From assembly GCA_000434435.1 (NCBI GenBank), contig FR895617.1:1-48830 (forward strand): a stretch of DNA of 48,830 bases, given 5' to 3'. This document shows, piece after piece, positions 8,600 to 18,048 of the stretch (position 1 is the stretch's first letter; each line of letters begins with the position of its first letter). The stretch comes from Firmicutes bacterium CAG:475. GTDB taxonomy: Bacteria; Bacillota; Clostridia; Christensenellales; CAG-917. The notes below the pieces were generated by a model. It had not been told where the DNA came from and searched no databases. It saw nothing but the letters and a program-made list of their open reading frames with translations. Both the position numbers and the translations under genes were made by a program.

Positions 8600-9904
8600 T
8601 CACTTTATCCCCCTTGCTTTGATTTCTTTTTTCGCAAGGCGCATAGCCTGAACGAGCGGACGCTTTGCCGGGCACGAATACGAACATGCGCCGCATTCTA
8701 TGCAGTTGAGCACTCCCATTTTGAAAGTGCTTTCGAAGTCGTCTTTTTCAACCGCTTTTTCGATTTCTCTCGGCACGAGGGACATCGGACAGTTGATGAT
8801 GCACTTGCCGCAACTTATGCACGGCGTCGTCGGATTGAGATTGAACTCTTTGTCCGTCATAAACAACAAGCAGGACGAACCTTTGGTGCAAGCAGGAGTC
8901 AAAGACGCTTGCGCAAATCCCATCATAGGACCGCCGCTGACGACTTTTCGTGTGAGTTCCTCGCTCTTGTTGCCTCGGCACACGTCGTAAATGTATTGAT
9001 ACTGCACGCCGTTGCGCACCCAGAAATTGCCTCTCTTTTTTACGCCGCCGCCCGATACGGTCATTGCGCGCTTGTAGCAAGGCTCGCCTTCGTACACCGC
9101 TTTTGCGATTGCGTACGCAGTGTGAGCGTTGCACACCACGCAACCCACTTTTGCGGGAAGCTCGCCCGTTGGTACGATTCTGTGCGTGGTTGCGTAAATA
9201 AGTTGTTTTTCCGCGCCTTGCGGATATTTCGCTTTGAGGCGCATGACGTCCACGTTTTCGGGAACTATGTCGGCAAGATGCTTGATTGCAAGCGGCTTGT
9301 TTGCCTCGATGCCGATATAAGCATGGTTTATTTCAAGCGCGGTGAGCAAAAGCTCGACGCCTTTCAGAACGGTGTCCGCCTCTTCCATGAAAAGACGATA
9401 GTCGCAAGTAATGTACGGCTCGCACTCCGCTCCGTTGATAATGAGCGTGTCAACTTTGTCTTTGGGCATAAGTTTGACGTGCGTTGGGAAAGTCGCGCCG
9501 CCCATACCTACGATGCCGGCGTCCTTCACTCTCTTGATAATGTCGTCTTTTGTGGGATTTTTGAGAGGAGGAAGAGTGCGCTTTGTGTACAAATAATCGT
9601 TTTCGATTTCGATATGCGTCGCTTCGCCGCCCGTTGCGGTGGGAAGAGTGCAAATGCTCTTGACCGTACCCGATACCGAAGAAAACACGTTTGCCGAAAC
9701 AAATCCGTTCGCCTCGCCGATGAGTTGTCCCTCGTCAACGTGGTCGCCGACGGCTACGACTGCCTTTGCAGGTGCGCCGATATGTTGCGACAAAGAAACG
9801 AAAACCCTCTCAGGCGTCGGAAACTGCTCAAGAGGTACGTCTTTTGTAAACTTGTTCGCCGGCGGATGTATTCCTCGACGAAAAGTCCTAAGCGAAATTG
9901 TCAT
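8600..9904 (-). CDS. rnfC: RnfC, NADH-binding subunit of the Rnf complex
   Basis: 434 residues. An N-terminal barrel-sandwich region (FRRGIHPPANK onward) is followed by an NADH/FMN-binding domain with GIVGMGGATFPTHVK and NGAECEPYITCD. Two [4Fe-4S] motifs, CISCGKCIINCP and CIECGACSYSCP, end the protein. RnfC is the peripheral site where NAD+ is reduced. It is first in the operon, 44 bases from a near-consensus promoter. The ATG follows AAGGA at a rather long spacing. Confidence 0.97.
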   Translation of the reverse strand: MTISLRTFRRGIHPPANKFTKDVPLEQFPTPERVFVSLSQHIGAPAKAVVAVGDHVDEGQLIGEANGFVSANVFSSVSGTVKSICTLPTATGGEATHIEIENDYLYTKRTLPPLKNPTKDDIIKRVKDAGIVGMGGATFPTHVKLMPKDKVDTLIINGAECEPYITCDYRLFMEEADTVLKGVELLLTALEINHAYIGIEANKPLAIKHLADIVPENVDVMRLKAKYPQGAEKQLIYATTHRIVPTGELPAKVGCVVCNAHTAYAIAKAVYEGEPCYKRAMTVSGGGVKKRGNFWVRNGVQYQYIYDVCRGNKSEELTRKVVSGGPMMGFAQASLTPACTKGSSCLLFMTDKEFNLNPTTPCISCGKCIINCPMSLVPREIEKAVEKDDFESTFKMGVLNCIECGACSYSCPAKRPLVQAMRLAKKEIKARGIK

Positions 9905-9947
9905 AACGAAAAGTCCTTCAAGTCCTTTAATAAATAATTGTGAGTTA

Positions 9948-9976
9948 ATTATACATTAGAAAAGTTACAATGTAAA
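9948..9976 (-). promoter_or_regulatory. Sigma-A promoter of the rnf operon
   Basis: On the minus strand TTTACA (9971-9976), 17 bases, TATAAT (9948-9953). The start of transcription should fall near 9941, giving a leader of about 37 bases before rnfC. No riboswitch-like structure is visible in this leader. Confidence 0.85.
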
Positions 9977-9994
9977 TACCCCTTTTTTGATTTT

Positions 9995-10372
9995 TTAAGG
10001 TTTTTTAACCTCTTTTACGATTTTAGCGGCGAGAGAAAACACTGCCACCAGCACCAAAAATCCTCCGAAAAGTTTTTTGAGCAGATCCCCGTTTGCTTCG
10101 CTTGCCCAAAACGAGCAAAAAACACATGCCGCGAGCGAGGGTAAAAGCATGAAAATCAGGTTGTCTTTTCTTATCAAACCGTTTTTTGCATGCACCAAAA
10201 GAGCGGCGCTGCCCGACGGCAAAAAGGCGATTAGATTTGCGAATTGCGCAGTGATTTGTTCAACCCCCATCACAAGCACGAGTATGGGCAAAGTGAGCGT
10301 ACCGCCACCCATTCCCATACCTGCAAGCACACCGCCCAAAACGCCTGCCAACACAAAATACAAAAATTGCAT
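9995..10372 (-). CDS. Half-size TauE/SafE-family permease
   Basis: 125 residues from the ATG at 10372, chosen for GAGGTGAAT directly upstream. It has three or four membrane segments and the TauE/SafE repeat motif GMGMGGGTLTLPILVLV. The family exports sulfite, sulfoacetate or related organic anions; a normal member has about 250 residues made of two such halves. Here each half is its own gene: this one follows a second half (10437-10919), so the pair probably forms a heterodimer. The actual substrate is unknown. Confidence 0.85.
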   Translation of the reverse strand: MQFLYFVLAGVLGGVLAGMGMGGGTLTLPILVLVMGVEQITAQFANLIAFLPSGSAALLVHAKNGLIRKDNLIFMLLPSLAACVFCSFWASEANGDLLKKLFGGFLVLVAVFSLAAKIVKEVKKP

Positions 10373-10414
10373 ATTCACCTCATATTGATACATAAGCGAC
10401 ACTTTATCGGTTGA

Positions 10415-10430
10415 ATTTTATCGATAAAAT
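10415..10430. promoter_or_regulatory. 16-bp perfect palindrome between the two TauE halves
   Basis: ATTTTATCGATAAAAT reads the same on both strands. It sits in the 64-base gap between the two half-transporter genes. It may be a protein-binding site or an mRNA hairpin that sets relative expression. Confidence 0.5.
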
Positions 10431-10436
10431 GCCGTT

Positions 10437-10919
10437 TTAGTCAAAAATCATTTTAAATCCGGCAAACGTCATAAGCGCGTAAAACAAGAAAGACAACGCG
10501 TTGGGCGAGATTTTTTTGAGGAATAACGCGCCCAGAATTCCGCCTATCGTAACTCCTATTACGACGGGCAAAATCACTTCTTTTCGATAGTTTCCTCCGA
10601 TGGCGTAAACGATTGTCGAAACGAGGCACAAGGGCAAAATCACAGCGATTGCCGTGGCGTGTGCGCTCTTTTCGTCAAGGCCGCAAATATAATTAAGACA
10701 CGGCACGGCAAGCATACCTCCGCCCGCCCCGAAAAGTCCGTTGACAATACCTATGAATATAGAACAAAAGCACGTCAAAATCTTCTTTTTTACGGATAAA
10801 GTTTGCGCTTGTAGGTCATATTTGAAATAGTTTTGCGCACTCGGCGCACCGATATAGATATTATTCTGCACGAATTTAGTTTTATTAATTTGCGCGAAAA
10901 TATGAATTTCGATTGCCAA
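10437..10919 (-). CDS. Half-size TauE/SafE-family permease (start uncertain)
   Basis: The conserved part starts near KKKILTCFCSIFIGIVNGLF and carries the family motif GLFGAGGGMLAVP, followed by three further hydrophobic segments. It pairs with the next gene downstream as the other half of a TauE/SafE transporter. The start is unclear: the frame opens with a TTG at 10919, no ATG occurs before the motif, and neither the TTG nor an internal GTG at 10871 has a visible Shine-Dalgarno. The first 40 residues may not be translated. Transported anion unknown. Confidence 0.75.
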   Translation of the reverse strand: MAIEIHIFAQINKTKFVQNNIYIGAPSAQNYFKYDLQAQTLSVKKKILTCFCSIFIGIVNGLFGAGGGMLAVPCLNYICGLDEKSAHATAIAVILPLCLVSTIVYAIGGNYRKEVILPVVIGVTIGGILGALFLKKISPNALSFLFYALMTFAGFKMIFD

Positions 10920-11049
10920 AATATTGTTTTTGTATTAGGATAAGAAAGCATATTGATTTATATGATGCGCGTATATATGCGTGCGACGTGTATTTCAAAC
11001 ATCAATCGGACGCAAGTCCAAGCAAAATAAATCTCTTTATAGGTTTGGT

Positions 11050-14000
11050 ATGAACAAGAAGAAATTTACAGTATTAGCACTATTGATGATCGCACTCGTC
11101 GTGCTTTCTTCGGCTATGCTCGTTGCTTGCAACAAAGACGCCGACAACGGAAACGACGATACGACTAAAACGATCGAAGCCACCAAGGGACTTCTCATCT
11201 CCAACGGCGACTTCAAAGTCGTTGACACATCCGTCAAGACTTACCCCCGCACACTCACTTCCTGGACGGGCGGCAAGACCTACTCCTCCGGCAACTACAA
11301 GGACGACGTCACCGCAGGCGCAATCAGCCTCGACAAAGCCCTCTACGACGCCAACAAGAGCAAGTGGGACGACAACGACGATACGCTTTACAACAAGCTT
11401 ATCGCGGGCGGCAGATACGGTGACGACGACAAAATCAAAAACGCACTTATGGTCTACATGCCCGAAGAATCCGAAAAGGACGGCAAGAAAGTGCACGGCC
11501 CGACGGCTTACGGCTACACTTCCACCTCTTTCACCATCTCCAAGGGCGGTTACTACAAGCTCTCGGTGGACGTGTTGACTCACAACATCAAGGGTACGGA
11601 CAAGGGCACTCCCGGCGCGCGTATTTACGTCAGCTCCAACACTTATGCGGAATACGAAGCAATCAACACCAACGGCGATTGGAAAACTTACACCTTCATC
11701 ATCGAAGGTTCTCCCTCCTCCGCATCCACGCTCAACGTGATGCTTGCGCTCGGCAAATACTCCACCTCTTACACCACCGGTCTTACCACCGGTTATGCGG
11801 TGTTTGACAACCTCAGCCTCACCAAGCTCGACGACGGCGAAGAATACAAGGCGGCAGTCGAAAGCGAAAGAAACGCAACCGACCTTGCAACTCTCACCAC
11901 AAGAACGACAACCCTCAAAGTTTCCAACGGACGCTTCGATTTCGGCACGACCACTCTTTCCTCTTCGGGCACGCCGAACGGTTGGTCTCTCGTGACGGGC
12001 AACAGCGGCAACAACGATTCCGCTCCGTCCTCTTTGGGCTACAACGCAGTCATCGACGTAAGCAAATTTGCCGATAACTACGAAAAATATTCGACAACCT
12101 ACTACACAAAGGCAAACTCCACTGCGGAAAAACGTTCCTACGTCCCCGCAGGCAGCCTCGAAGCAATCACGGACGCAATCCAAAATCTTCCGACGTCCGC
12201 AGTAGGCACAAACGTCTTTATGCTTTCGCAACAACTTATGACTGCGCAAGGCATCAAGTCCTCTCGTTCAATCACCATTGAAAAGAACAAGACCTACGCT
12301 CTTTCCATCAACGTTTATACTTATGGTATTCACGGTGCGGGCGCATCTTTGGTGCTTTCGGGCAGCGACGGCAAGGACATCACCATCAAAGGTATCTCTT
12401 CCAACCCCTCCGAAAAAACTTATATCGGCGGTCAGGCTATCGACTCCAACAGTTATGAGGACGGCGCGGTAGATCCCGGTCAAACCACAAACGGTTGGAA
12501 GACTTACACCTTCTATATCCAAAGCAACCAATTCAAAGATTTCAGCTACAACATGACGTTATGGCTCGGCACGGAAGGCACTTCCAGCAACAAGGCTGTC
12601 GAATACACCAACTGGGGTTCGGACAAGACTCAAACCACATACACCGCAAACGGCACTTTTGCAAACGGATGGGTGTTTGTTGACGAACTCAACCTTGCGG
12701 AAATCGAAAACCTCCCCACCGCAGGCAGCGGCATCGAAGCAAGCAACGCAAATCAAACTCTCGACTTGGCAGTTGCAGGCAAAACCGACTATCAAGGTCT
12801 TATCGTTGACCTTACAAGCTCCAACATGCTTGCAGACATCCTCGAAGCAGGCGACGCAACCTACCCCGAAGGCATCGGACAACTCGGCGCAGGCATTCCG
12901 AAGAACTGGGTGCCCAGCATTGACACGACCAACGCAAAGAACCCGATTGTCAAAGACCTCATTTCTCACGGCGTGATCAACCTCGGCGAAGAAGGCACTC
13001 CCGCAGCGCCCTACTCAATCGTCGACACTCGCGCATACCAAATCAAAGCAAGCGGCGACAGTCGTTATGAAATCGAAACGGGCAAAATTACCATCGAGAA
13101 AAACAAATTCTATCGCTTCTCTGTTTGGGTAAAAACAGAAGACGTCAAAGATACGAGCGGCGCATACGTTTCTCTCGTCAAGAAAGGCGACACCGTCAAA
13201 GACGATTCGACTTTGGCAACGTTCTCTCAAATCAACACCAACTCCGACAAGGACGGCTTCGACCCCTACCTCAACAATTGGTGCGAACTCACCATGTTTG
13301 TCAAGGGCAGTGAGAAAGAAGACACCGACGTCACATTGAAGTTTGCTCTCGGCACGGGTGATCGCTGGGCATCTAGCACTCTCGCGAGCGGTTCTATGTA
13401 CGTTGCAAACGTCAACGGCGCAGAAATCACTCAATCGGTATACGACAGTGCAAGCACGGGAACTTATGTCAAAACCGTAAACCTTGCTTCCGCTTCGTCA
13501 AGCTACACCTTCACAAACGGTGCGTTTGACGATTACGACACCAAGGACGAGAACCTCGAAAGCGGCAAATCTCTCAAAGAACAATCTATCGCGGCAACTC
13601 CTTCCAACTGGACGTTCAGCGACAAGACTTTGAAGCCCAACACCTCCGATTCCAAACTCGTTGCAGGTACGATTGCTTTGAGCACGGACGACAACAAGTC
13701 ATTTGCGCACTCCCATCAAACGACGACGGTGTTCCCCAACGTGAACGCAAGCGTGTTTGACAATCTCTACGGCAACTTCTACGACGAGAACACCGACCTC
13801 AACTCCTTCCCCGGAAAGAAAGCTCAACTTCTCGCAATCGGTTCAAACGACGGCACGACGGCTTATGCGGCAGGCTTCTCTTCAAACAGCGTGACGCTCT
13901 CTGCAAACAGCTACTATGCGCTCTCCGTGTATGCAAGAACAATCGGCAACACCAAGTTCTCCGTATTCCTCACCGGTGAATCTTCCGTTGACTCCGACAG

Positions 14001-15351
14001 CAGCGAAAGCCCGTTTGTAGTGACAAGCTCCGATGCAGAGTGGACAAAATACACCTTCTACATCCGCACCGGTCACGCAAGCGTTTCCGTCAAGCTCAAT
14101 CTCTGGCTCGGCGAGGACGTCAAGTACGGCACCCATGCCGCGAGCGAGGACGATGCAAAATCCAACGGTACCGTTTTGTTCGACAACGTCACCTACAACA
14201 CCATCGACGAGGACAAATACGAAGCAGCAACCTCTGACACTACAAATCACAAAATCTCCTTCCTCACCGATAGCTTTGACTCGCTCTCGTCCACCGTCGA
14301 ATCGAGAAAGAGCCTTTCCACCCCCAGCGGATGGACGGGCAGCGTAAGCGGCACGACTTCTTCAAAATCTACCAAGAGCGGCATCGTTTATGCGGATCGC
14401 AACTTCTACGAAGTGGAAACCGTTGACAGCGTTGACTATGCTCGCATCCTCGGTGCGGACTACACCGTTGACAGCGACAAAGCAACTCCCACCAACGAAG
14501 AAATCGCAGCTGCAAAAGCAGACTCAAGATTCGAAGGCAAATCCGATGACGAAATCATCGCAACCCTCAAAGAAGAAAAAGTCGTCAAACTCAAAAAGGA
14601 AAATTGGATTCCCGTCAGCGAACTTGCCGCTCACAGCGGAAATCAAATGCTTGTGATCAACAACACCGAAAAGAGCGCATACACATACACAAGCTCTTCC
14701 CTCACTCTCAAAGAAGCGTCCTTCTACGAAGTGTCCGTTTGGGTGAAAACTTACGGTATGTCCTCCGACGATGACATCAGCGGCGCAAACATCGAGCTTT
14801 ATCTCGGCTCTGCAAACGAATCCGACAAGCCCTTCTCCTTCACCGCAATCAAGGCGAACGACGGTTGGACGAAATACACCTTCTACGTCAAGACGATGGA
14901 CGACGACGTGACGAGCGTCACCGTCAAACTCTCCCTCGGCAAGTACGAGTCCGAAACCGTTGACGGCGAAACAAAGGTCACGGGCATCACAAGCGGATAC
15001 GCAATGTTCGACGACGTAACCGTCAAGACCGTTGACGAAAGCGTTTACGACGGCGCAACCGAAGGCGACACCGTGCTCAAACGTCAAGTTTCCAACGAAA
15101 CTTCCGGCAAGGGCGACGATGACAACAACGGCGGCAACGAAACTCCCTCCAAGACCTTCAACACCGAAGCTTTGTGGTGGATGGTGCCCACGATAGTTCT
15201 TGCAGTGCTCATCATCGTGGTTGTGATCGTCTATATCGTGCGCAAGGTCAGAAAGCCGATTGCAAAGAAGAAAGAAAAGAAAGCGGCATCACCCGTTGAA
15301 ACTCCTTCCCTCGATGCAAAGCACAACAAGTACGACGACAACAAAGAATAA
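11050..15351 (+). CDS. Giant surface lipoprotein with five tandem CBM-like repeats
   Basis: 1433 residues from the ATG at 11050, which starts a classic lipoprotein signal (MNKKKF, hydrophobic core, lipobox LVAC with Cys27). The rest is five tandem modules of about 255-275 residues. Each opens with a NGxFD-like strand and closes with a W-x-x-YTF strand; the key Trp codons lie at 11680, 12496, 13279, 14041 and 14866. This pattern resembles jelly-roll carbohydrate-binding modules. The C-terminus is a membrane helix (about 15178-15240) and a Lys-rich tail, so the protein would be tethered at both ends. Codons ending in C (AAC, GAC, TAC, ATC) dominate far more than in its neighbours, as in highly expressed genes. 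No catalytic domain is recognised; function and ligand are unknown. Confidence 0.85.
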   Translation: MNKKKFTVLALLMIALVVLSSAMLVACNKDADNGNDDTTKTIEATKGLLISNGDFKVVDTSVKTYPRTLTSWTGGKTYSSGNYKDDVTAGAISLDKALYDANKSKWDDNDDTLYNKLIAGGRYGDDDKIKNALMVYMPEESEKDGKKVHGPTAYGYTSTSFTISKGGYYKLSVDVLTHNIKGTDKGTPGARIYVSSNTYAEYEAINTNGDWKTYTFIIEGSPSSASTLNVMLALGKYSTSYTTGLTTGYAVFDNLSLTKLDDGEEYKAAVESERNATDLATLTTRTTTLKVSNGRFDFGTTTLSSSGTPNGWSLVTGNSGNNDSAPSSLGYNAVIDVSKFADNYEKYSTTYYTKANSTAEKRSYVPAGSLEAITDAIQNLPTSAVGTNVFMLSQQLMTAQGIKSSRSITIEKNKTYALSINVYTYGIHGAGASLVLSGSDGKDITIKGISSNPSEKTYIGGQAIDSNSYEDGAVDPGQTTNGWKTYTFYIQSNQFKDFSYNMTLWLGTEGTSSNKAVEYTNWGSDKTQTTYTANGTFANGWVFVDELNLAEIENLPTAGSGIEASNANQTLDLAVAGKTDYQGLIVDLTSSNMLADILEAGDATYPEGIGQLGAGIPKNWVPSIDTTNAKNPIVKDLISHGVINLGEEGTPAAPYSIVDTRAYQIKASGDSRYEIETGKITIEKNKFYRFSVWVKTEDVKDTSGAYVSLVKKGDTVKDDSTLATFSQINTNSDKDGFDPYLNNWCELTMFVKGSEKEDTDVTLKFALGTGDRWASSTLASGSMYVANVNGAEITQSVYDSASTGTYVKTVNLASASSSYTFTNGAFDDYDTKDENLESGKSLKEQSIAATPSNWTFSDKTLKPNTSDSKLVAGTIALSTDDNKSFAHSHQTTTVFPNVNASVFDNLYGNFYDENTDLNSFPGKKAQLLAIGSNDGTTAYAAGFSSNSVTLSANSYYALSVYARTIGNTKFSVFLTGESSVDSDSSESPFVVTSSDAEWTKYTFYIRTGHASVSVKLNLWLGEDVKYGTHAASEDDAKSNGTVLFDNVTYNTIDEDKYEAATSDTTNHKISFLTDSFDSLSSTVESRKSLSTPSGWTGSVSGTTSSKSTKSGIVYADRNFYEVETVDSVDYARILGADYTVDSDKATPTNEEIAAAKADSRFEGKSDDEIIATLKEEKVVKLKKENWIPVSELAAHSGNQMLVINNTEKSAYTYTSSSLTLKEASFYEVSVWVKTYGMSSDDDISGANIELYLGSANESDKPFSFTAIKANDGWTKYTFYVKTMDDDVTSVTVKLSLGKYESETVDGETKVTGITSGYAMFDDVTVKTVDESVYDGATEGDTVLKRQVSNETSGKGDDDNNGGNETPSKTFNTEALWWMVPTIVLAVLIIVVVIVYIVRKVRKPIAKKKEKKAASPVETPSLDAKHNKYDDNKE

Positions 15352-15364
15352 TCGCCGATAAAGC

Positions 15365-15401
15365 AAAACGCTCGCAAGCAAAAACTTGCGAGCGTTTTTT
15401 T
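15365..15401 (+). terminator. Rho-independent terminator of the surface lipoprotein gene
   Basis: Stem AAAACGCTCGCAAG (15365-15378) pairs with CTTGCGAGCGTTTT (15385-15398) around a six-base loop, and seven T residues follow the stem GC part. Confidence 0.95.
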
Positions 15402-15517
15402 ATAAAAACATACGGAACATAAAAATATTTACGGAGCGCAACTTTCATTTCGGGAGATATAAGTTCCGTTTTATATTCTTATATAATTAATTATGAGTTG
15501 TTTTCATATTATTCAAT

Positions 15518-17167
15518 ATGAACAAAACGGCAAAATCTTTCGGCATAGTCACAAGTTTTTCGGTTGCGACAAGGCTTGCTTCTTTCATTTTCAAGATGTG
15601 GATGTCGCGCTCGCTAGGCGCGGAAATCGTCGGACTTTATCAAATTGCGCTCAGCACTCTCTTGATGCTCTTTACAATCACCGCAGGCGCACCGACAGTG
15701 CTCTCGCGCAAGATTGCGGAAGCAAGCGGAAACCTCAAAAAACAAAATTCGCTTGCAACTGCTTCGATGATTATGGGGCTTTGCATATCGGCGGCAATCT
15801 GCGCGCTGTTTTTCGGGCTGGGAAAGAAAATATCTCCCCTGTTTTCAAATCCCGACTGCTTGCCTATTTTCTTCATTATGCTTCCCACCCTTTTGACGTC
15901 AACGCTGTATGCGTCTTTGCGAAGTTGGTTTTGGGGGCGCAAGAAATTCGTTGCGTTTTCGTCCACCGAACTCGTCGACGAAATCGTCAAAATCGTGCTT
16001 TCAATCGTATTTACGGGCGGTTTGCTCTCTTGGCTCGACGGAGCGCAGAGCATTGCTTTGGCAATGACGATTTCCGACCTAGCGTGCGTAGTAATTTTGA
16101 TAATACTGTTTTTCCTATCGAGCGGACGATTGACAAAACCGAGCGGATTCAAGGATTTGACGCTCAAAACAATTCCCCTTTCCGCAACGCGTATAATCAC
16201 GTCTTTGGGCGCGTCTTTGACCGCCTATATTCTGCCCAAAATGCTTGTAAAATCGGGACTTACGCTTGCGGAAGCGACGGCGCAGTACGGCAGAGTGTCG
16301 GGCATGGCTCTTCCGCTCATCATGGCGCCCGTGGCGTTTATAAGCGCGCTGTCCGTGGTGTTCGTTCCCGACGTTGCCGAATCGCGCTCAAAAGGCGATA
16401 TGGACGCCGTGCGTGCGAAAATGGCAACCTCTATGCTGTTTGCAATCGTCATTGCGTGTTTGTTTTTTGCGGTTTATTTGCCGCTCGGGCAAAGCCTCGG
16501 CTTGCTTCTTTTCAAAGACAAAGAGGCGGGCAAGTTCGTGTCTTACTGTTCGTTTATGCTCTTTCCAATCGCCACGGCGCAAGCGACCACACCTATGCTA
16601 AACTCGCTCGGCAAAGAGCAAAACACACTTCTCAACACGATTGTGGGAGCGGTGGCAATGATTCCGTGCGTGCTGTTTATGCCAAAATACATAGGCGTGT
16701 ACGCAATGGCGCTCTCAACCGGCACTTGCTTTTTGCTCATTGCGATTTTAAATCTGATAGTCCTCAAAAAAGAAGTCGGCTCGTTTATCAACCACAAGAA
16801 AAACGTGCCTATGATTTTGCTTTCCGTTCCGCTTGCCGTTACGGGACTTTTTGCGGCGAAACTGCTTTGCAATTATGCCGATTATATCACCGCAATCGTG
16901 GTTGTGGGCGTGTACGTTCTTTTCTTTTTCTTCCTCATCGTATCCGCTTTCAACGTGGTTGACGTCACCGCTTGCGTCAAAATGTTTGCTCCAAGCCATG
17001 AAAAACCCGCAAAAATCACGAGAAAAACACATAAAAAACGCAAGGAAAAACGTGAAAAATCGCTATGCGATTTCAAGAGTAAGCACCATACGCGCGCAAA
17101 GGCGCATAAGTGTGGTTTGCAAAAATCGAGAGGAGCAAAAACGCCCAAATCCGCAAAATCGGCATAA
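15518..17167 (+). CDS. SpoVB/MurJ-like lipid-linked saccharide flippase (MOP superfamily)
   Basis: 549 residues with about 13-14 membrane helices. The N-terminus SFSVATRLASFIFKMWMSRS and the spacing of helices fit the polysaccharide-biosynthesis branch of the MOP flippases, which move lipid-linked wall or polysaccharide precursors across the membrane. SpoVB is the sporulation member and MurJ-type proteins serve lipid II; the two cannot be separated here. An unusual tail of about 55 residues is very rich in Lys and Arg (from HEKPAKITRKTHKKRKEKRE on). No Shine-Dalgarno is visible before the ATG. DUF421 follows after 14 bases. Confidence 0.82.
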   Translation: MNKTAKSFGIVTSFSVATRLASFIFKMWMSRSLGAEIVGLYQIALSTLLMLFTITAGAPTVLSRKIAEASGNLKKQNSLATASMIMGLCISAAICALFFGLGKKISPLFSNPDCLPIFFIMLPTLLTSTLYASLRSWFWGRKKFVAFSSTELVDEIVKIVLSIVFTGGLLSWLDGAQSIALAMTISDLACVVILIILFFLSSGRLTKPSGFKDLTLKTIPLSATRIITSLGASLTAYILPKMLVKSGLTLAEATAQYGRVSGMALPLIMAPVAFISALSVVFVPDVAESRSKGDMDAVRAKMATSMLFAIVIACLFFAVYLPLGQSLGLLLFKDKEAGKFVSYCSFMLFPIATAQATTPMLNSLGKEQNTLLNTIVGAVAMIPCVLFMPKYIGVYAMALSTGTCFLLIAILNLIVLKKEVGSFINHKKNVPMILLSVPLAVTGLFAAKLLCNYADYITAIVVVGVYVLFFFFLIVSAFNVVDVTACVKMFAPSHEKPAKITRKTHKKRKEKREKSLCDFKSKHHTRAKAHKCGLQKSRGAKTPKSAKSA

Positions 17168-17181
17168 AAAACACGCCTTGT

Positions 17182-18048
17182 ATGCAAACTATGCGTATGC
17201 TGAATTTGTTTATAAGGTGTTTGATTTTATACTTCGTTTTGCTCATCGCCATGCGGCTTATGGGCAAACGACAGCTGGGAGAGTTGCAACCCTTCGAACT
17301 TGCGATAACGCTTGTCGCAAGCGACCTTGTGTGCATACCTATGGCGGACTCGTCAATTCCCATTTTGTACGGAATAATTCCCGTTTTTTCGCTGTTTTTG
17401 GTGCATATCATCATCACGAAACTTGCCACGAAAAGCATCAAATTCCGCAAATTTCTCAACGGTAAGCCTATTATCATCATACAAAACGGCAATATTATGC
17501 CCGACGTCATGAAAGAGTTGAATCTCAACATCGACGACATTATGGAAGCGTTACGCGGCGCGGGATGCTTCAATCCATCCGAAGTCGAATACGCAATTCT
17601 CGAAACCAACGGCAATATGAGCGTGTTGCAAAAGTCGGCAAACAGACCGCTCTCTCCCTCCGACGTGCAGCTAAATCCTCCAAAAGCCGAAATCCCCGTC
17701 ACCGTCATTATGGAAGGGGAATTCGTTGCGGAAAACGTTGCGACGCTAGCGGGTAACGTCAAAGAGGACGTGCTTGCATATCTCAACAATATAGAGATGA
17801 AGCAAGAGGACGTACTCGTGCTTTTGCTTGCAGGGCAAGACGTTTTCATCCAGCCGTATAAGGGACACTTTATCACCGCAACGATAAACTCAAGTGCAGA
17901 TTCAAGCGACGACGGCAACGGTTGCAACAACGATAGCAACGGCGATTGCGAGCAGCAAAATTCTTGTGCGGAAAAGCAAGACGAGCTTTGCGATTCGCAA
18001 AAAGCGGACAAAGCTTTTTCTCTATTTCACGGAGGCGAAAAGCAATGA
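17182..18048 (+). CDS. DUF421 (YetF/YdfS-like) membrane protein
   Basis: 288 residues if started at the ATG at 17182; ATGs at 17191 and 17197 are equally possible and none has a clear ribosome site. Membrane segments occupy about the first 95 residues, with the family stretch LMGKRQLGELQPFELAITLV. A soluble DUF421 domain follows with GKPIIIIQNG and LREAG-like ALRGAGC. Homologues in Bacillus are membrane proteins connected with spores and lipids, but the biochemical role is unknown. The last 45 residues are rich in Asp, Asn, Ser and Cys. The stop overlaps the next start (ATGA). Confidence 0.88.
   Translation: MQTMRMLNLFIRCLILYFVLLIAMRLMGKRQLGELQPFELAITLVASDLVCIPMADSSIPILYGIIPVFSLFLVHIIITKLATKSIKFRKFLNGKPIIIIQNGNIMPDVMKELNLNIDDIMEALRGAGCFNPSEVEYAILETNGNMSVLQKSANRPLSPSDVQLNPPKAEIPVTVIMEGEFVAENVATLAGNVKEDVLAYLNNIEMKQEDVLVLLLAGQDVFIQPYKGHFITATINSSADSSDDGNGCNNDSNGDCEQQNSCAEKQDELCDSQKADKAFSLFHGGEKQ

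Noticed and set aside
10968..10985. GCGCGTATATATGCGTGC palindrome before the giant lipoprotein as an operator or promoter
   Set aside because: The palindrome is imperfect and no -35/-10 pair with acceptable spacing could be placed in this gap, so no regulatory call is made.
17110..17181. GTG start at 17110 for the DUF421 gene
   Set aside because: It lies inside the end of the flippase gene and gives a basic N-terminus unlike DUF421 proteins; the ATG at 17182 or the next two fit better.
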